Shown in pieces: positions 1 to 5,874 of a stretch of DNA of 6,212 nt. The notes under the pieces are model-generated. The model saw nothing but the letters and a program-made list of their open reading frames with translations. It was not told the DNA's origin and made no database searches. Every line of letters begins with the position of its first letter. The first letter of the stretch is position 1. The position numbers and the translations under genes are program-made. The stretch comes from Actinomycetota bacterium (lineage in GTDB: Bacteria; Actinomycetota; Actinomycetes; S36-B12), in assembly GCA_026392575.1 (NCBI GenBank), contig JAPLBU010000264.1, positions 1 through 6,212 of the forward strand, read 5' to 3'.

Positions 1-705
1 GATGATCAGCACACGAGGGCCTTCCATCAGGTGCAGCTTGTCGAGGGCGGAGACGGTCTGTCCCTTGGGGCTGACGACGCTGCGCAATGTCGCGAGGAAT
101 GCCGTTCGACGGTCCTGCTCCGTCAGCCATGACACCGTCTGCAGTGCCTGCGGGGTCAACGCGTGCGGAGCGATGCCGTAGCGATCCAGTCGGCGCCCGA
201 CCCAAGCCGCACCCTTGAGGGTCTTCTCGTTGATGGCCCAGCGGATGATGACCTCCGAACCGGGCAGACTGGCGGCGCGCAGACCGGTGAAGGCCTCCTC
301 ACCCAGGCCGCCGCTCGACTCGAGCACCATCGATTCAACCCGCTCGGGGAACTGGTAGACGAACTGCATCGAGACACCGCCACCGAGGGAGTGGCCCACG
401 AGGTGCACGCGCTCGATGTGCAGTTCGTCGAGCAGGTCTCGCAGGGTGCTGGCAAGGGAGCCGAGGCTGTAGTCGCCACCGCCGCGTGCAGACTCCCCGT
501 GTCCGGGCAGGTCTACCGCCAGGACGCGCAGGCCGGTCGCCGCAAGCCGCTCGGGCACATCGCCCCAGGTGTCAGAGCTGGAGCCGATGCCGTGGACGAG
601 CAGCACGGGGATGCCGCTGCCGGGCAGATCGCGGTACGCCAGCTCGCGCCCGTGCAGGGTGATTCGCTCACGAACAGCCGGCGGGCGGATGTCGTGCTGG
701 CCCAT
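1..705 (-). CDS. Alpha/beta-fold hydrolase (partial, C-terminus beyond left edge)
   Basis: The first 235 codons of an alpha/beta hydrolase are present, read right to left; the 3' end lies outside the window. Visible family marks are the oxyanion-hole strand VLLVHGIGSSSDTW (residues 34-47), the VDLPGHGES segment (64-72), and the nucleophile elbow GHSLGG (104-109), whose Ser106 is the expected catalytic serine. A helical cap region follows from about residue 135. The window ends at VLII, the strand that normally precedes the catalytic Asp, so Asp and His cannot be checked. The ATG at 705 is supported by GAGGGAG (minus strand, 718-712) six bases upstream. There is no signal peptide, so the protein is probably cytoplasmic. 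The substrate cannot be deduced: esterases, C-C hydrolases and haloperoxidase-like enzymes share these motifs. An operator-like repeat sits directly upstream. Confidence 0.93.
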   Translation of the reverse strand, partial: MGQHDIRPPAVRERITLHGRELAYRDLPGSGIPVLLVHGIGSSSDTWGDVPERLAATGLRVLAVDLPGHGESARGGGDYSLGSLASTLRDLLDELHIERVHLVGHSLGGGVSMQFVYQFPERVESMVLESSGGLGEEAFTGLRAASLPGSEVIIRWAINEKTLKGAAWVGRRLDRYGIAPHALTPQALQTVSWLTEQDRRTAFLATLRSVVSPKGQTVSALDKLHLMEGPRVLII

Positions 706-735
706 GGTCCACTCCCTCGTCCGTCGTACCCGTCA

Positions 736-772
736 GTAACCTACTATACCGTAACCTACGGTTGCGTAGGTT
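736..772 (-). promoter_or_regulatory. Operator-like repeat cluster upstream of the hydrolase
   Basis: A perfect 8-bp inverted repeat, AACCTACG / CGTAGGTT with a 4-bp centre, occupies 753-772. A third copy of the half-site (GTAACCTAC, plus strand) occurs at 736-744 and again at 751-759, so the two same-orientation copies are 15 bp apart. The cluster covers the -35 to -10 region of the probable hydrolase promoter, and its right arm overlaps the TAA stop codon of the SOUL gene. This geometry fits a dimeric repressor of TetR type that blocks RNA polymerase; the repressor is not encoded here. A 3' hairpin of the SOUL transcript is an alternative, but no U-tract follows on that strand. Confidence 0.6.
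743..748 (-). promoter_or_regulatory. Probable -10 box of the hydrolase promoter
   Basis: On the minus strand the hexamer TATAGT (748-743) closely matches the TANNNT/TATAAT consensus and lies 37 bases before the ATG at 705, leaving room for a 5' leader of about 30 nt that carries the GAGGGAG ribosome binding site. No good -35 hexamer is present at 16-18 bp, as is common for regulated actinobacterial promoters. The box lies between the operator half-sites. Confidence 0.5.
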
Positions 773-1365
773 TAGTTGGGAACCGGCGTGGCCGAGTCCG
801 CGGCTGCGCGGGTCACCCGCACGAGGATCTCGTTGCGTCGCGCGAAGGCCGGCTTCCAGGGCGGGTCGTAGCGAGCCCAGAGGGGCGGGCCGGCGGCGAC
901 CCAGCCCTGCTCGGCCATCACCCGCGTCAGTTCCGCCGTGCGCTTCGCCACATTGCCAGCCGACCAGCGGCCGGACCACCGAATGGAGGCCGCCTCATGG
1001 GCCGCCACGGCCTGCAGGCGCACCCGAGCATCCGTCGGTTCCGGATACTCCTCGATCGGACGCGACCCCGGCAGCACGAAGGAGACGGTCCACGAATCAG
1101 CGTCGGCCGCGGGCTCCTGCAGCACCGGGGCGGTCATTGCGAGCCGCTCCCCTGCCTGCTCCTGCATGACGGGTGCCGTCATCGCCAGCTTCGCACCGGA
1201 CCTGTTGGCGCCCGAGATGTACGACACGAGCGGGCGGAAGGCCGTGCTCCCCGCCTGCTCGATCGATCCCCGAACATCGATCGACGCGACGACACACGGC
1301 TCGTAATGACGCAGTTCGACGTCGCCGAACCTGCTGACTATCCGGTACTCCTGCTGTTCGGTCAC
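772..1365 (-). CDS. SOUL-family heme-binding protein
   Basis: A 197-aa protein of the SOUL/p22HBP heme-binding family, which binds tetrapyrroles in eukaryotes; the bacterial role is largely unknown. Family marks in order: the opening strand segment YRIVSRFGDVELRHYEP (7-23), FRPLVSYISGANR (43-55), the paired LAMTAPV segments (60-66 and 75-81), and the near-terminal RYDPPWKP (165-172) followed by RRNEILV. Length and ending are normal for the family, with no signal peptide or membrane helix. I chose the GTG at 1365 because family similarity begins immediately after it. The frame stays open to another GTG at 1428 (218 aa), whose extra 21 residues do not look like the family. Neither start has a clear Shine-Dalgarno. 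The gene is divergent from the reductase operon, and its stop codon touches the hydrolase operator, so read-through into the hydrolase is possible. Confidence 0.9.
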   Translation of the reverse strand: MTEQQEYRIVSRFGDVELRHYEPCVVASIDVRGSIEQAGSTAFRPLVSYISGANRSGAKLAMTAPVMQEQAGERLAMTAPVLQEPAADADSWTVSFVLPGSRPIEEYPEPTDARVRLQAVAAHEAASIRWSGRWSAGNVAKRTAELTRVMAEQGWVAAGPPLWARYDPPWKPAFARRNEILVRVTRAAADSATPVPN

Positions 1366-1468
1366 ACGGACGGGAACACCCCGGGCGGGCGTCGCATTCC
1401 TCGGGACGCAGCTATCTATGGGACGCACCTAGGGGTGCCCGAACCCGGACCAGCCAATACCCTGTCCC
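1366..1468. promoter_or_regulatory. Divergent intergenic region between SOUL gene and reductase operon
   Basis: This 103-bp spacer must hold the starts of both divergent transcripts if the SOUL protein begins at 1365. It contains a short dyad, GCACC-TAGG-GGTGC (1425-1438), and an AT-richer patch at 1411-1419 that could serve as a -10 box in either direction. No convincing -35/-10 pair is visible for the SOUL gene. Confidence 0.35.
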
Positions 1469-1469
1469 A
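1458..1469 (+). promoter_or_regulatory. Candidate -10 box of a leaderless promoter
   Basis: TACCCT (1458-1463) fits the actinobacterial TANNNT -10 pattern and ends five bases before the A of the ATG at 1469, where transcription would begin at or next to the start codon. The bases just before this ATG are pyrimidine-rich and have no Shine-Dalgarno sequence, which agrees with leaderless translation. No -35 hexamer is evident. Confidence 0.4.
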
Positions 1470-2476
1470 TGACCTCGAACACCTCCGTCCGGCTGGCCCG
1501 CCGACCCATCGGGATGCCGGTGGCCGACGACTTCCGGATCGACATCGCGGACGTGCCAGTACCCGGCCCCGGTCAGGTACTGGTGCGCGTCACGCTCATC
1601 TCCCTCGACCCCGCGATGCGCGGCTGGCTCGACGACCGACCCTCCTACCTCCCACCGATCGGCCTCGATGAGGTGATCCGCGCCGGCGGTGTCGGAGAGG
1701 TCGTCGCGTCGAACGAGTCCCGCTTCCCCATCGGCTGCCTCGTCCAGGGGAATACCGGCGTGCAGGAGTACGCGGTTCTCGACGCGAGCAGCCTGACCCG
1801 GGTGGACCCGACCCTCGGCACCCCATCGATGTACCTGGGCGTTCTCGGGATGACCGGCATGACGGCCTACTTCGGTTTGTTCGAGCACGGGCGTCCGCGT
1901 GCCGGCGACACGGTTCTCGTCTCCGCTGCGGCCGGCGCCGTCGGATCCATCGTCGGCCAGCTGGCGCACATCAACGGCTGCCGCGTCGTCGGCGTTGCCG
2001 GCGGCGCCGACAAGTGCGCCTATGCCACCGACACGCTCGGCTTCGACGCCGCGGTCGACTACAAGGGCGACACAGTCCGCACGGCAATCCACGACGCGTG
2101 TCCCGATGGCATCGACCTCTACTTCGACAACGTCGGAGGCGCGGTCCTCAACGCTGCCCTGACCAACCTCTCGATGCATGCCCGCATCGTGATCTGCGGC
2201 GCCATCTCGCAGTACAACGCGGAGCAGGCAACACCCGGTCCGTCCAACTACATGGCGCTTCTTGTTCGCCGCGCGACGATGACGGGCTTCCTGGTGTTCG
2301 ACCATGCCGCCGAGTTCCGCACAGCTCGCCGCCGCCTGGCCCGGTGGGTGGCCGACGGACGCATCACCGCGCCGGAGACCCTCGTCCCCGGATCCGTCAC
2401 CGACTTCCACAGCGTCTTCCTGCGCCTGTTCACCGGCGACAACGTAGGCAAGCTCATCCTCGACATCTCCGCCTGA
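1469..2476 (+). CDS. NADP-dependent medium-chain reductase, CurA/prostaglandin-reductase type
   Basis: A 335-aa zinc-independent medium-chain dehydrogenase/reductase of the group that includes E. coli CurA and mammalian prostaglandin/leukotriene B4 reductases. These reduce the C=C bond of alpha,beta-unsaturated ketones or aldehydes with NADPH. Evidence: the N-terminal LARRPIGMPVADDF (9-22), the subfamily signature SLDPAMRGW (45-53), the nucleotide-binding loop AAAGAVGSIVGQLA (153-166), K182 and Y185 in the region that contacts the NADPH 2'-phosphate in relatives, YFDNVGG (218-224), and the closing GKLILDIS. Catalytic zinc cysteines are absent, as expected. Length is normal. The start at 1469 is favoured because similarity begins within the first ten residues; the start may be leaderless. 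The gene ends 19 bp before the short-chain dehydrogenase, indicating one transcript. The natural substrate is unknown. Confidence 0.93.
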   Translation: MTSNTSVRLARRPIGMPVADDFRIDIADVPVPGPGQVLVRVTLISLDPAMRGWLDDRPSYLPPIGLDEVIRAGGVGEVVASNESRFPIGCLVQGNTGVQEYAVLDASSLTRVDPTLGTPSMYLGVLGMTGMTAYFGLFEHGRPRAGDTVLVSAAAGAVGSIVGQLAHINGCRVVGVAGGADKCAYATDTLGFDAAVDYKGDTVRTAIHDACPDGIDLYFDNVGGAVLNAALTNLSMHARIVICGAISQYNAEQATPGPSNYMALLVRRATMTGFLVFDHAAEFRTARRRLARWVADGRITAPETLVPGSVTDFHSVFLRLFTGDNVGKLILDISA

Positions 2477-2495
2477 CCCCAACGCAAGGAGTCAC

Positions 2496-3266
2496 ATGGA
2501 CGCCACCGGCAATGCTCTTGCTGGCCGCACTGCCCTGATCACCGGCGCGTCACGCGGGATCGGGCGAGCGATGGCAATCACCTTCGCGAGCCAGGGCGCG
2601 AACGTCGTCATCACGGCGCGTTCAGCCGAGACCCTCACCGACGTCGTGGATGTGATCACGACGAATGGTGGCCGCGCACTCGCCGTTCCGGCCGATGTCA
2701 CGCACGAGGATTCAGCGTCGACCGTCGTCGAGGCTGCCCTCGCCGAGTTCGGCCGGCTCGACGTCCTCGTCAACAATGCCGGCGGCAACTCGTTCATGTC
2801 ACCGGTCGCGACGATGCGCTTCGCCGGCTGGCAGAAGATCTTCGCCCTGAACGTCGACTCCACTGTCCGGATGATCCAGGCGGCTCTCCCGGCCCTGGTA
2901 GCCACCGGCAACGGCTCGATCGTCAACGTGTCGTCGGTCACGGGCCTGCGTGGGTCACCGCTCATGGCGCACTACGGCGCGGCGAAGGCCGCGGTCATCT
3001 CGCTGACCCAGAGCCTGGCCATCGAAGTGGCCCCCGACGGAGTGCGCGTCAACGCCCTCGTCCCCGGGTGGATCGAGACCGACCTCACGGAATTCCTCCG
3101 CGCTGACGAGGGCATCGAGGACACCGTCATCGGCCGCGTCCCGATGCAGCGTTGGGGCACTGCCGACGAGATCGCCCAGGCGGCCCTGTTCCTCGCCAGC
3201 GACGCATCGTCGTTCATGACCGGCCAGGCGCTCGTCGTCGACGGCGGGCTCAGCGCCCAGCCGTAG
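2496..3266 (+). CDS. Short-chain dehydrogenase/reductase (SDR), classical NADP(H)-type
   Basis: A 256-aa classical SDR with every expected element: the cofactor loop TGASRGIG (16-23), D67 in PADV, NNAG (93-96), and the catalytic tetrad N119, S147, Y160, K164 (S147 and Y160 are 13 apart as in FabG). PGWIETD (190-196) and the C-terminal TGQALVVDGG follow. R20 and R42 after the second beta strand point to NADP(H). The general reaction is interconversion of an alcohol and a ketone; homology to FabG is close enough for automatic pipelines to call it 3-oxoacyl-ACP reductase, but its position beside an enone reductase rather than fatty-acid synthesis genes argues for a separate small-molecule pathway. 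AAGGAG at 2486-2491 is a strong ribosome binding site, four bases before the ATG. It is the second gene of the operon. Confidence 0.95.
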   Translation: MDATGNALAGRTALITGASRGIGRAMAITFASQGANVVITARSAETLTDVVDVITTNGGRALAVPADVTHEDSASTVVEAALAEFGRLDVLVNNAGGNSFMSPVATMRFAGWQKIFALNVDSTVRMIQAALPALVATGNGSIVNVSSVTGLRGSPLMAHYGAAKAAVISLTQSLAIEVAPDGVRVNALVPGWIETDLTEFLRADEGIEDTVIGRVPMQRWGTADEIAQAALFLASDASSFMTGQALVVDGGLSAQP

Positions 3267-3278
3267 TGCGGACCCGGC

Positions 3279-3452
3279 CTAGGAGAGCTGGTCCTTGATC
3301 GCGTCCTTGGCCATCTCGGCACCCTGGTCGACCGCACCGTCGACCTGATCCGGCGTGTGCTCCTTGACCTGAGCAGCAGCCGCATCCACCGCACCGTCGA
3401 CCTGATCCGATGACCCGCTCAGCATTTCCTTGGCGCTGTCCATGATTCCCAT
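3279..3452 (-). CDS. Small acidic MT0933-like antitoxin-family protein, 57 aa
   Basis: A short gene read right to left, with ATG at 3452 and TAG at 3281-3279. The protein begins MGIMDSAKEMLSG and contains two copies of DQVDGAVD (16-23 and 35-42), ending AKDAIKDQLS. The DQVD/D-A-K-D-A pattern and small size match the MT0933-like (Rv0909-type) antitoxin family, whose members are short, charged, helical proteins; the family name derives from M. tuberculosis and many members have no proven toxin. The start is supported by GAGGGAG (3469-3463) ten bases upstream. The gene stands alone: it converges on the SDR gene with 12 bp between stops and lies 117 bp beyond the end of the kinase gene. No SRPBCC-type toxin partner is in the window. 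A CsbD-like stress protein is the main alternative. Confidence 0.8.
   Translation of the reverse strand: MGIMDSAKEMLSGSSDQVDGAVDAAAAQVKEHTPDQVDGAVDQGAEMAKDAIKDQLS
3331..3409. repeat. 22-bp direct repeat, period 57 bp, inside the small gene
   Basis: Positions 3331-3352 and 3388-3409 are identical over 22 bp and 57 bp apart, exactly 19 codons. They encode the two DQVDGAVD copies of the 57-aa protein. Identity at third codon positions points to a recent internal duplication or gene conversion rather than protein-level convergence. Confidence 0.9.
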
Positions 3453-3473
3453 GTGTATCTCACTCCCTCAGTG

Positions 3474-3492
3474 GACCGCACCTCTTGCGGTC
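3474..3492 (-). promoter_or_regulatory. Hairpin or operator in the leader of the small gene
   Basis: A perfect 7-bp inverted repeat, GACCGCA and TGCGGTC with a 5-nt loop, ends four bases upstream of the GAGGGAG ribosome binding site of the 57-aa gene. In RNA it would form a GC-rich stem next to the Shine-Dalgarno; in DNA it could be a repressor site. It leaves the ribosome binding site itself unpaired, so a simple occlusion switch is not evident. Confidence 0.4.
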
Positions 3493-3505
3493 GGCACAGC
3501 ACCAG

Positions 3506-3511
3506 AACGTA
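3506..3511 (-). promoter_or_regulatory. Candidate -10 box for the small gene
   Basis: TACGTT on the minus strand (3511-3506) fits TANNNT and would give a start of transcription near 3499, a leader of about 48 nt and the 3474-3492 hairpin inside that leader. Upstream, TTACGT/GGTTAC about 17-19 bp away is only a weak -35. A stress-sigma promoter is possible but not demonstrable. Confidence 0.3.
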
Positions 3512-3551
3512 TCGGGGACGGCTGGCCCACGTAACCGTTTCGCTCAGGGAA

Positions 3552-3570
3552 GGGGGCTCCGGCAGTCCCC
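3552..3570 (-). terminator. Possible terminator hairpin after the sensor kinase gene
   Basis: Read on the minus strand, GGGG starting in the last base of the kinase stop codon can pair with CCCC 11 bases later, extended by C-G and T-A pairs across one mismatch around a 5-nt loop. The stem is GC-rich but is followed by only TTCCC and not by a U-run, so intrinsic termination is uncertain. Confidence 0.3.
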
Positions 3571-5822
3571 TACTCGCGAGACACCCGGCGGCTGACGAGC
3601 ACCGCGTAGTCGTGGTCGGCATCACCGGATGCCAGGTCGTCGTCGACCTCGATACTCACGTCATCGACGACCCTTGTCTCCCCGGGCAGCAGGCCGGCAT
3701 CGCGAAGCCCGGAGCGGGTGACGACTAGCGATAGATGGTCCTCCTTGCCGTCGCTGAACGCCTGGATCACGGGCACGACATCGCCCGATGCTGCCAGCAG
3801 CCGGTAGACAGTGCGCTGCACCGGCAGGGGTAGCTCGCGCCGGTCAGCAGAGGCCGTGATCGAGCGCACATTCACCGACCGCCCGATCCGAGACGCGTCG
3901 TCGACGAGGGACTTGGCCAGCACGGCAAACGCCCCGTCGGACAGCGGGTCGACCTGTATGCCGGCCCGAATGCGCCCGTCGACCAGTTCCAACTCGCGCC
4001 GCATTCCAGCATCCGCCTCCGCGCCCGCGGCGATCGTGCCGAGCAGTCGAATCGCCTCCGCGACGGTGCCCTCCAACTGCGTGCTGATGTCGACGGCCGC
4101 ACTCGCACGGCTGCTTGCCGCGATCTCCCGCTGGATCGCCAGGCGGCTCTGGTCCTGCGCAACCCGATAGGCGCGGGCACCGGCGCTGGTGATGGCCAGG
4201 ATGACCGGCAGGGCGAGAACGGAGTTCACGAGCGCGATGAGCAGGAAGCCGCGACAACCGGCCGGCAGCTGGGCGGCGAGCACAATTCCGCCCAGTGCCC
4301 ACACGGGAAGCGCAACCGCGGCTGTCCACCATCCGCCCCACGCCACCAGGATCATGATCGAGAAGCCGGCGATGTTGATGGACCTGCTCACGCTGCCGGA
4401 TTCGATGCAGGCGACTGAGCCGCCCAGGAGCAGCCATGGGACCAGCGCGGGGACAAGCGCCAGGGGAACCGACACCGCTGGAGCCAGCCGCCTCCGCCGC
4501 ACAACGGTCCAGACCGCCGCGACACAGCCGGCGATGCCCGCCACGATCGCCAGATCCCTGCCGATGCCCGGCAGCTCGACGAGGCCGGCGAAGTACGCGG
4601 CACCAACGGCGACCAAGCCAGCGAGGGGGGCCGTGACCAGCAGCCGGCCCTTGTCGAACGGCTGGTCCGTCACACTCAGGTAGGTGGACGCACCGCGGGC
4701 AGGCACCCGGATCGTGGATCGGTATCCGTGCTCGCCCGGGACCGTGTCGAACTGCCAGGTTCCGCCGACATCGGCCAGAGCCGCAACGAGCACCTTCGCC
4801 GTGCCGACGCCGGCACGTGAGTCCGGTGACACACCCAGGCCGTTGTCGGCTACCTGGATCTCGACCGCCTCGTGGCTGCCGGAAACCTCAATGTGCACCT
4901 CGGACGCCTGCCCGTGGCGGAGGCAGTTGCGGATCAGCTCGAGTACCGCAGCCCGAACTGCATCAAAGACCTCATTGGAGAGCTCGATGTCCGGCACGGG
5001 CCCGACGACACGCACTGCCTGACCGGCTGAATCACCGTGGAGTGCAGCCTCAATCGCGCCGGCCACCGAAACCCGCGAATCGACATCGAGGTGTTCGCGC
5101 CCGGCAACTTCGAGCGCCAGCTCCCCTGCCAGCCGGTCTCGGTCGACGTCCCGGGCCAGCATCACGTACCGGACCGAGTTGAGCACCAGTTCGTGCAGCC
5201 GTGAGCCCGTCTCACGCCACAGCCGGGCCCGCTCCTGCACCGCAATCGCGTCAGCCGTCTGACGATCCAGCTTCCGCAGGCGCGCGTCCGCAACCTGGGC
5301 TTCACTCACCAGGGCGTTCCAGGCCAGCCACATCGCGAGTGCTCCGGACAGGACGAGGGCGACCTGCACCCAGCCGCCCACCGCGGCCAGGCCCCCGGGA
5401 ATGACATTCGCGGGACGTCCTTGCCAAACGAGCGCGAGGAGCGTTGCACCAGCGACGGCCACCACCAGGCCCCACGCCCGCGAGAACAGCGTGACGGCCA
5501 CGTAGGTCAGATAGCCGGCCATCGTGCCAAGCGGAATCCATGCCGGCGATGCGGCTGGTGAGAGGGCCGGCGCCACGATGAGCAGCCCGACACCTCCGAC
5601 AGCCAGCCACAGCGCCCACGAACGGCCACTCAACAGGATTCCTGCCACCACCAGCAGTCCGCTCACGAGCAGCACAGCGTGCTCCAGAGCCGAGGTGCTC
5701 GACCACGTCGCAGCCCCGAAGGCGGCGGTCAGCAGCCATGCCGCACCCATCGCCACCAGGACGAGCCACCGCCGGGTGGCCAGCAGGGCGCCCATTTCGG
5801 GCTCAACGCTCAGAGCACCCAC
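3570..5822 (-). CDS. Tandem-module sensor histidine kinase with degenerate second module
   Basis: A 750-aa membrane sensor, probably the partner of the divergent response regulator. Module A: about six hydrophobic helices (approx. 17-37, 48-66, 69-85, 95-113, 116-134, 146-168), a linker helix, a dimerisation/phosphoacceptor segment with RLHELVLN (likely phospho-His210), and an HATPase region with N-box E295-N299-H303, DNGLG (326-330) and GVG (338-340). Module B repeats the plan: about six hydrophobic helices (approx. 393-413, 422-440, 448-470, 484-500, 501-518, 525-545), a coiled linker (551-571), and a helix where TQLEGTVAEAIR aligns with SRLHELVLNSVR, placing Glu584 at the histidine position. 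It has no N-box or DxGxG, so it should not bind ATP in the usual way. The GTG start at 5822 has GGAGG five bases upstream; an ATG at 5795 is the alternative. The frame is uninterrupted, so this is one protein. The signal sensed is unknown. Confidence 0.88.
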   Translation of the reverse strand: MGALSVEPEMGALLATRRWLVLVAMGAAWLLTAAFGAATWSSTSALEHAVLLVSGLLVVAGILLSGRSWALWLAVGGVGLLIVAPALSPAASPAWIPLGTMAGYLTYVAVTLFSRAWGLVVAVAGATLLALVWQGRPANVIPGGLAAVGGWVQVALVLSGALAMWLAWNALVSEAQVADARLRKLDRQTADAIAVQERARLWRETGSRLHELVLNSVRYVMLARDVDRDRLAGELALEVAGREHLDVDSRVSVAGAIEAALHGDSAGQAVRVVGPVPDIELSNEVFDAVRAAVLELIRNCLRHGQASEVHIEVSGSHEAVEIQVADNGLGVSPDSRAGVGTAKVLVAALADVGGTWQFDTVPGEHGYRSTIRVPARGASTYLSVTDQPFDKGRLLVTAPLAGLVAVGAAYFAGLVELPGIGRDLAIVAGIAGCVAAVWTVVRRRRLAPAVSVPLALVPALVPWLLLGGSVACIESGSVSRSINIAGFSIMILVAWGGWWTAAVALPVWALGGIVLAAQLPAGCRGFLLIALVNSVLALPVILAITSAGARAYRVAQDQSRLAIQREIAASSRASAAVDISTQLEGTVAEAIRLLGTIAAGAEADAGMRRELELVDGRIRAGIQVDPLSDGAFAVLAKSLVDDASRIGRSVNVRSITASADRRELPLPVQRTVYRLLAASGDVVPVIQAFSDGKEDHLSLVVTRSGLRDAGLLPGETRVVDDVSIEVDDDLASGDADHDYAVLVSRRVSRE

Positions 5823-5874
5823 CTCGACCTCCGGTTGATCGGTAGTCTGCGCCGAACGAGGACGGAGGTCCCCG
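5823..5874. promoter_or_regulatory. Shared 52-bp divergent promoter region of sensor and regulator
   Basis: Only 52 bp separate the two start codons. Mirror-image GACCTCCG (5826-5833) and CGGAGGTC (5863-5870) are the two ribosome binding sites. TAGTCT (5843-5848) fits a plus-strand -10 box and would start a leader of about 20 nt for the regulator. The -35 region of either promoter would have to lie within the neighbouring coding sequence, so the promoters must overlap and are likely co-regulated. Confidence 0.45.

Noticed and set aside
753..772. The perfect inverted repeat as a transcription terminator for the SOUL gene.
   Set aside because: On the SOUL strand no U-run follows the stem, and a third half-site plus overlap with the hydrolase -10 box favour an operator.
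163..1671. A 502-codon plus-strand open frame crossing the hydrolase, SOUL and reductase starts.
   Set aside because: It is antisense to two recognisable genes and overlaps the start of a third. Its translation is Arg/Pro/Gly-rich with no family motifs, typical of an open shadow frame in GC-rich DNA.
1412..2482. A 356-codon minus-strand open frame opposite the reductase.
   Set aside because: The plus strand encodes a full medium-chain reductase with all motifs; the antisense translation is low-complexity and has no recognisable domain.
3264..3300. A bidirectional terminator between the convergent SDR and small gene.
   Set aside because: Only 12 bp separate the stop codons, and the visible pairing (GGACC with GGTCC) is short and lies partly in coding sequence.
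3279..3452. A complete toxin-antitoxin module.
   Set aside because: Only the antitoxin-like protein is present; both neighbours are a dehydrogenase and a sensor kinase.
3453..3728. A plus-strand open frame of 91 codons starting in the kinase-small gene spacer.
   Set aside because: It runs antisense into the 3' end of the kinase gene and its start lacks a ribosome binding site.
3570..5822. The sensor gene as two adjacent genes or a frameshifted pair.
   Set aside because: The frame is continuous for 750 codons, with no stop or plausible ribosome binding site and start codon near the module junction at residues 380-395.
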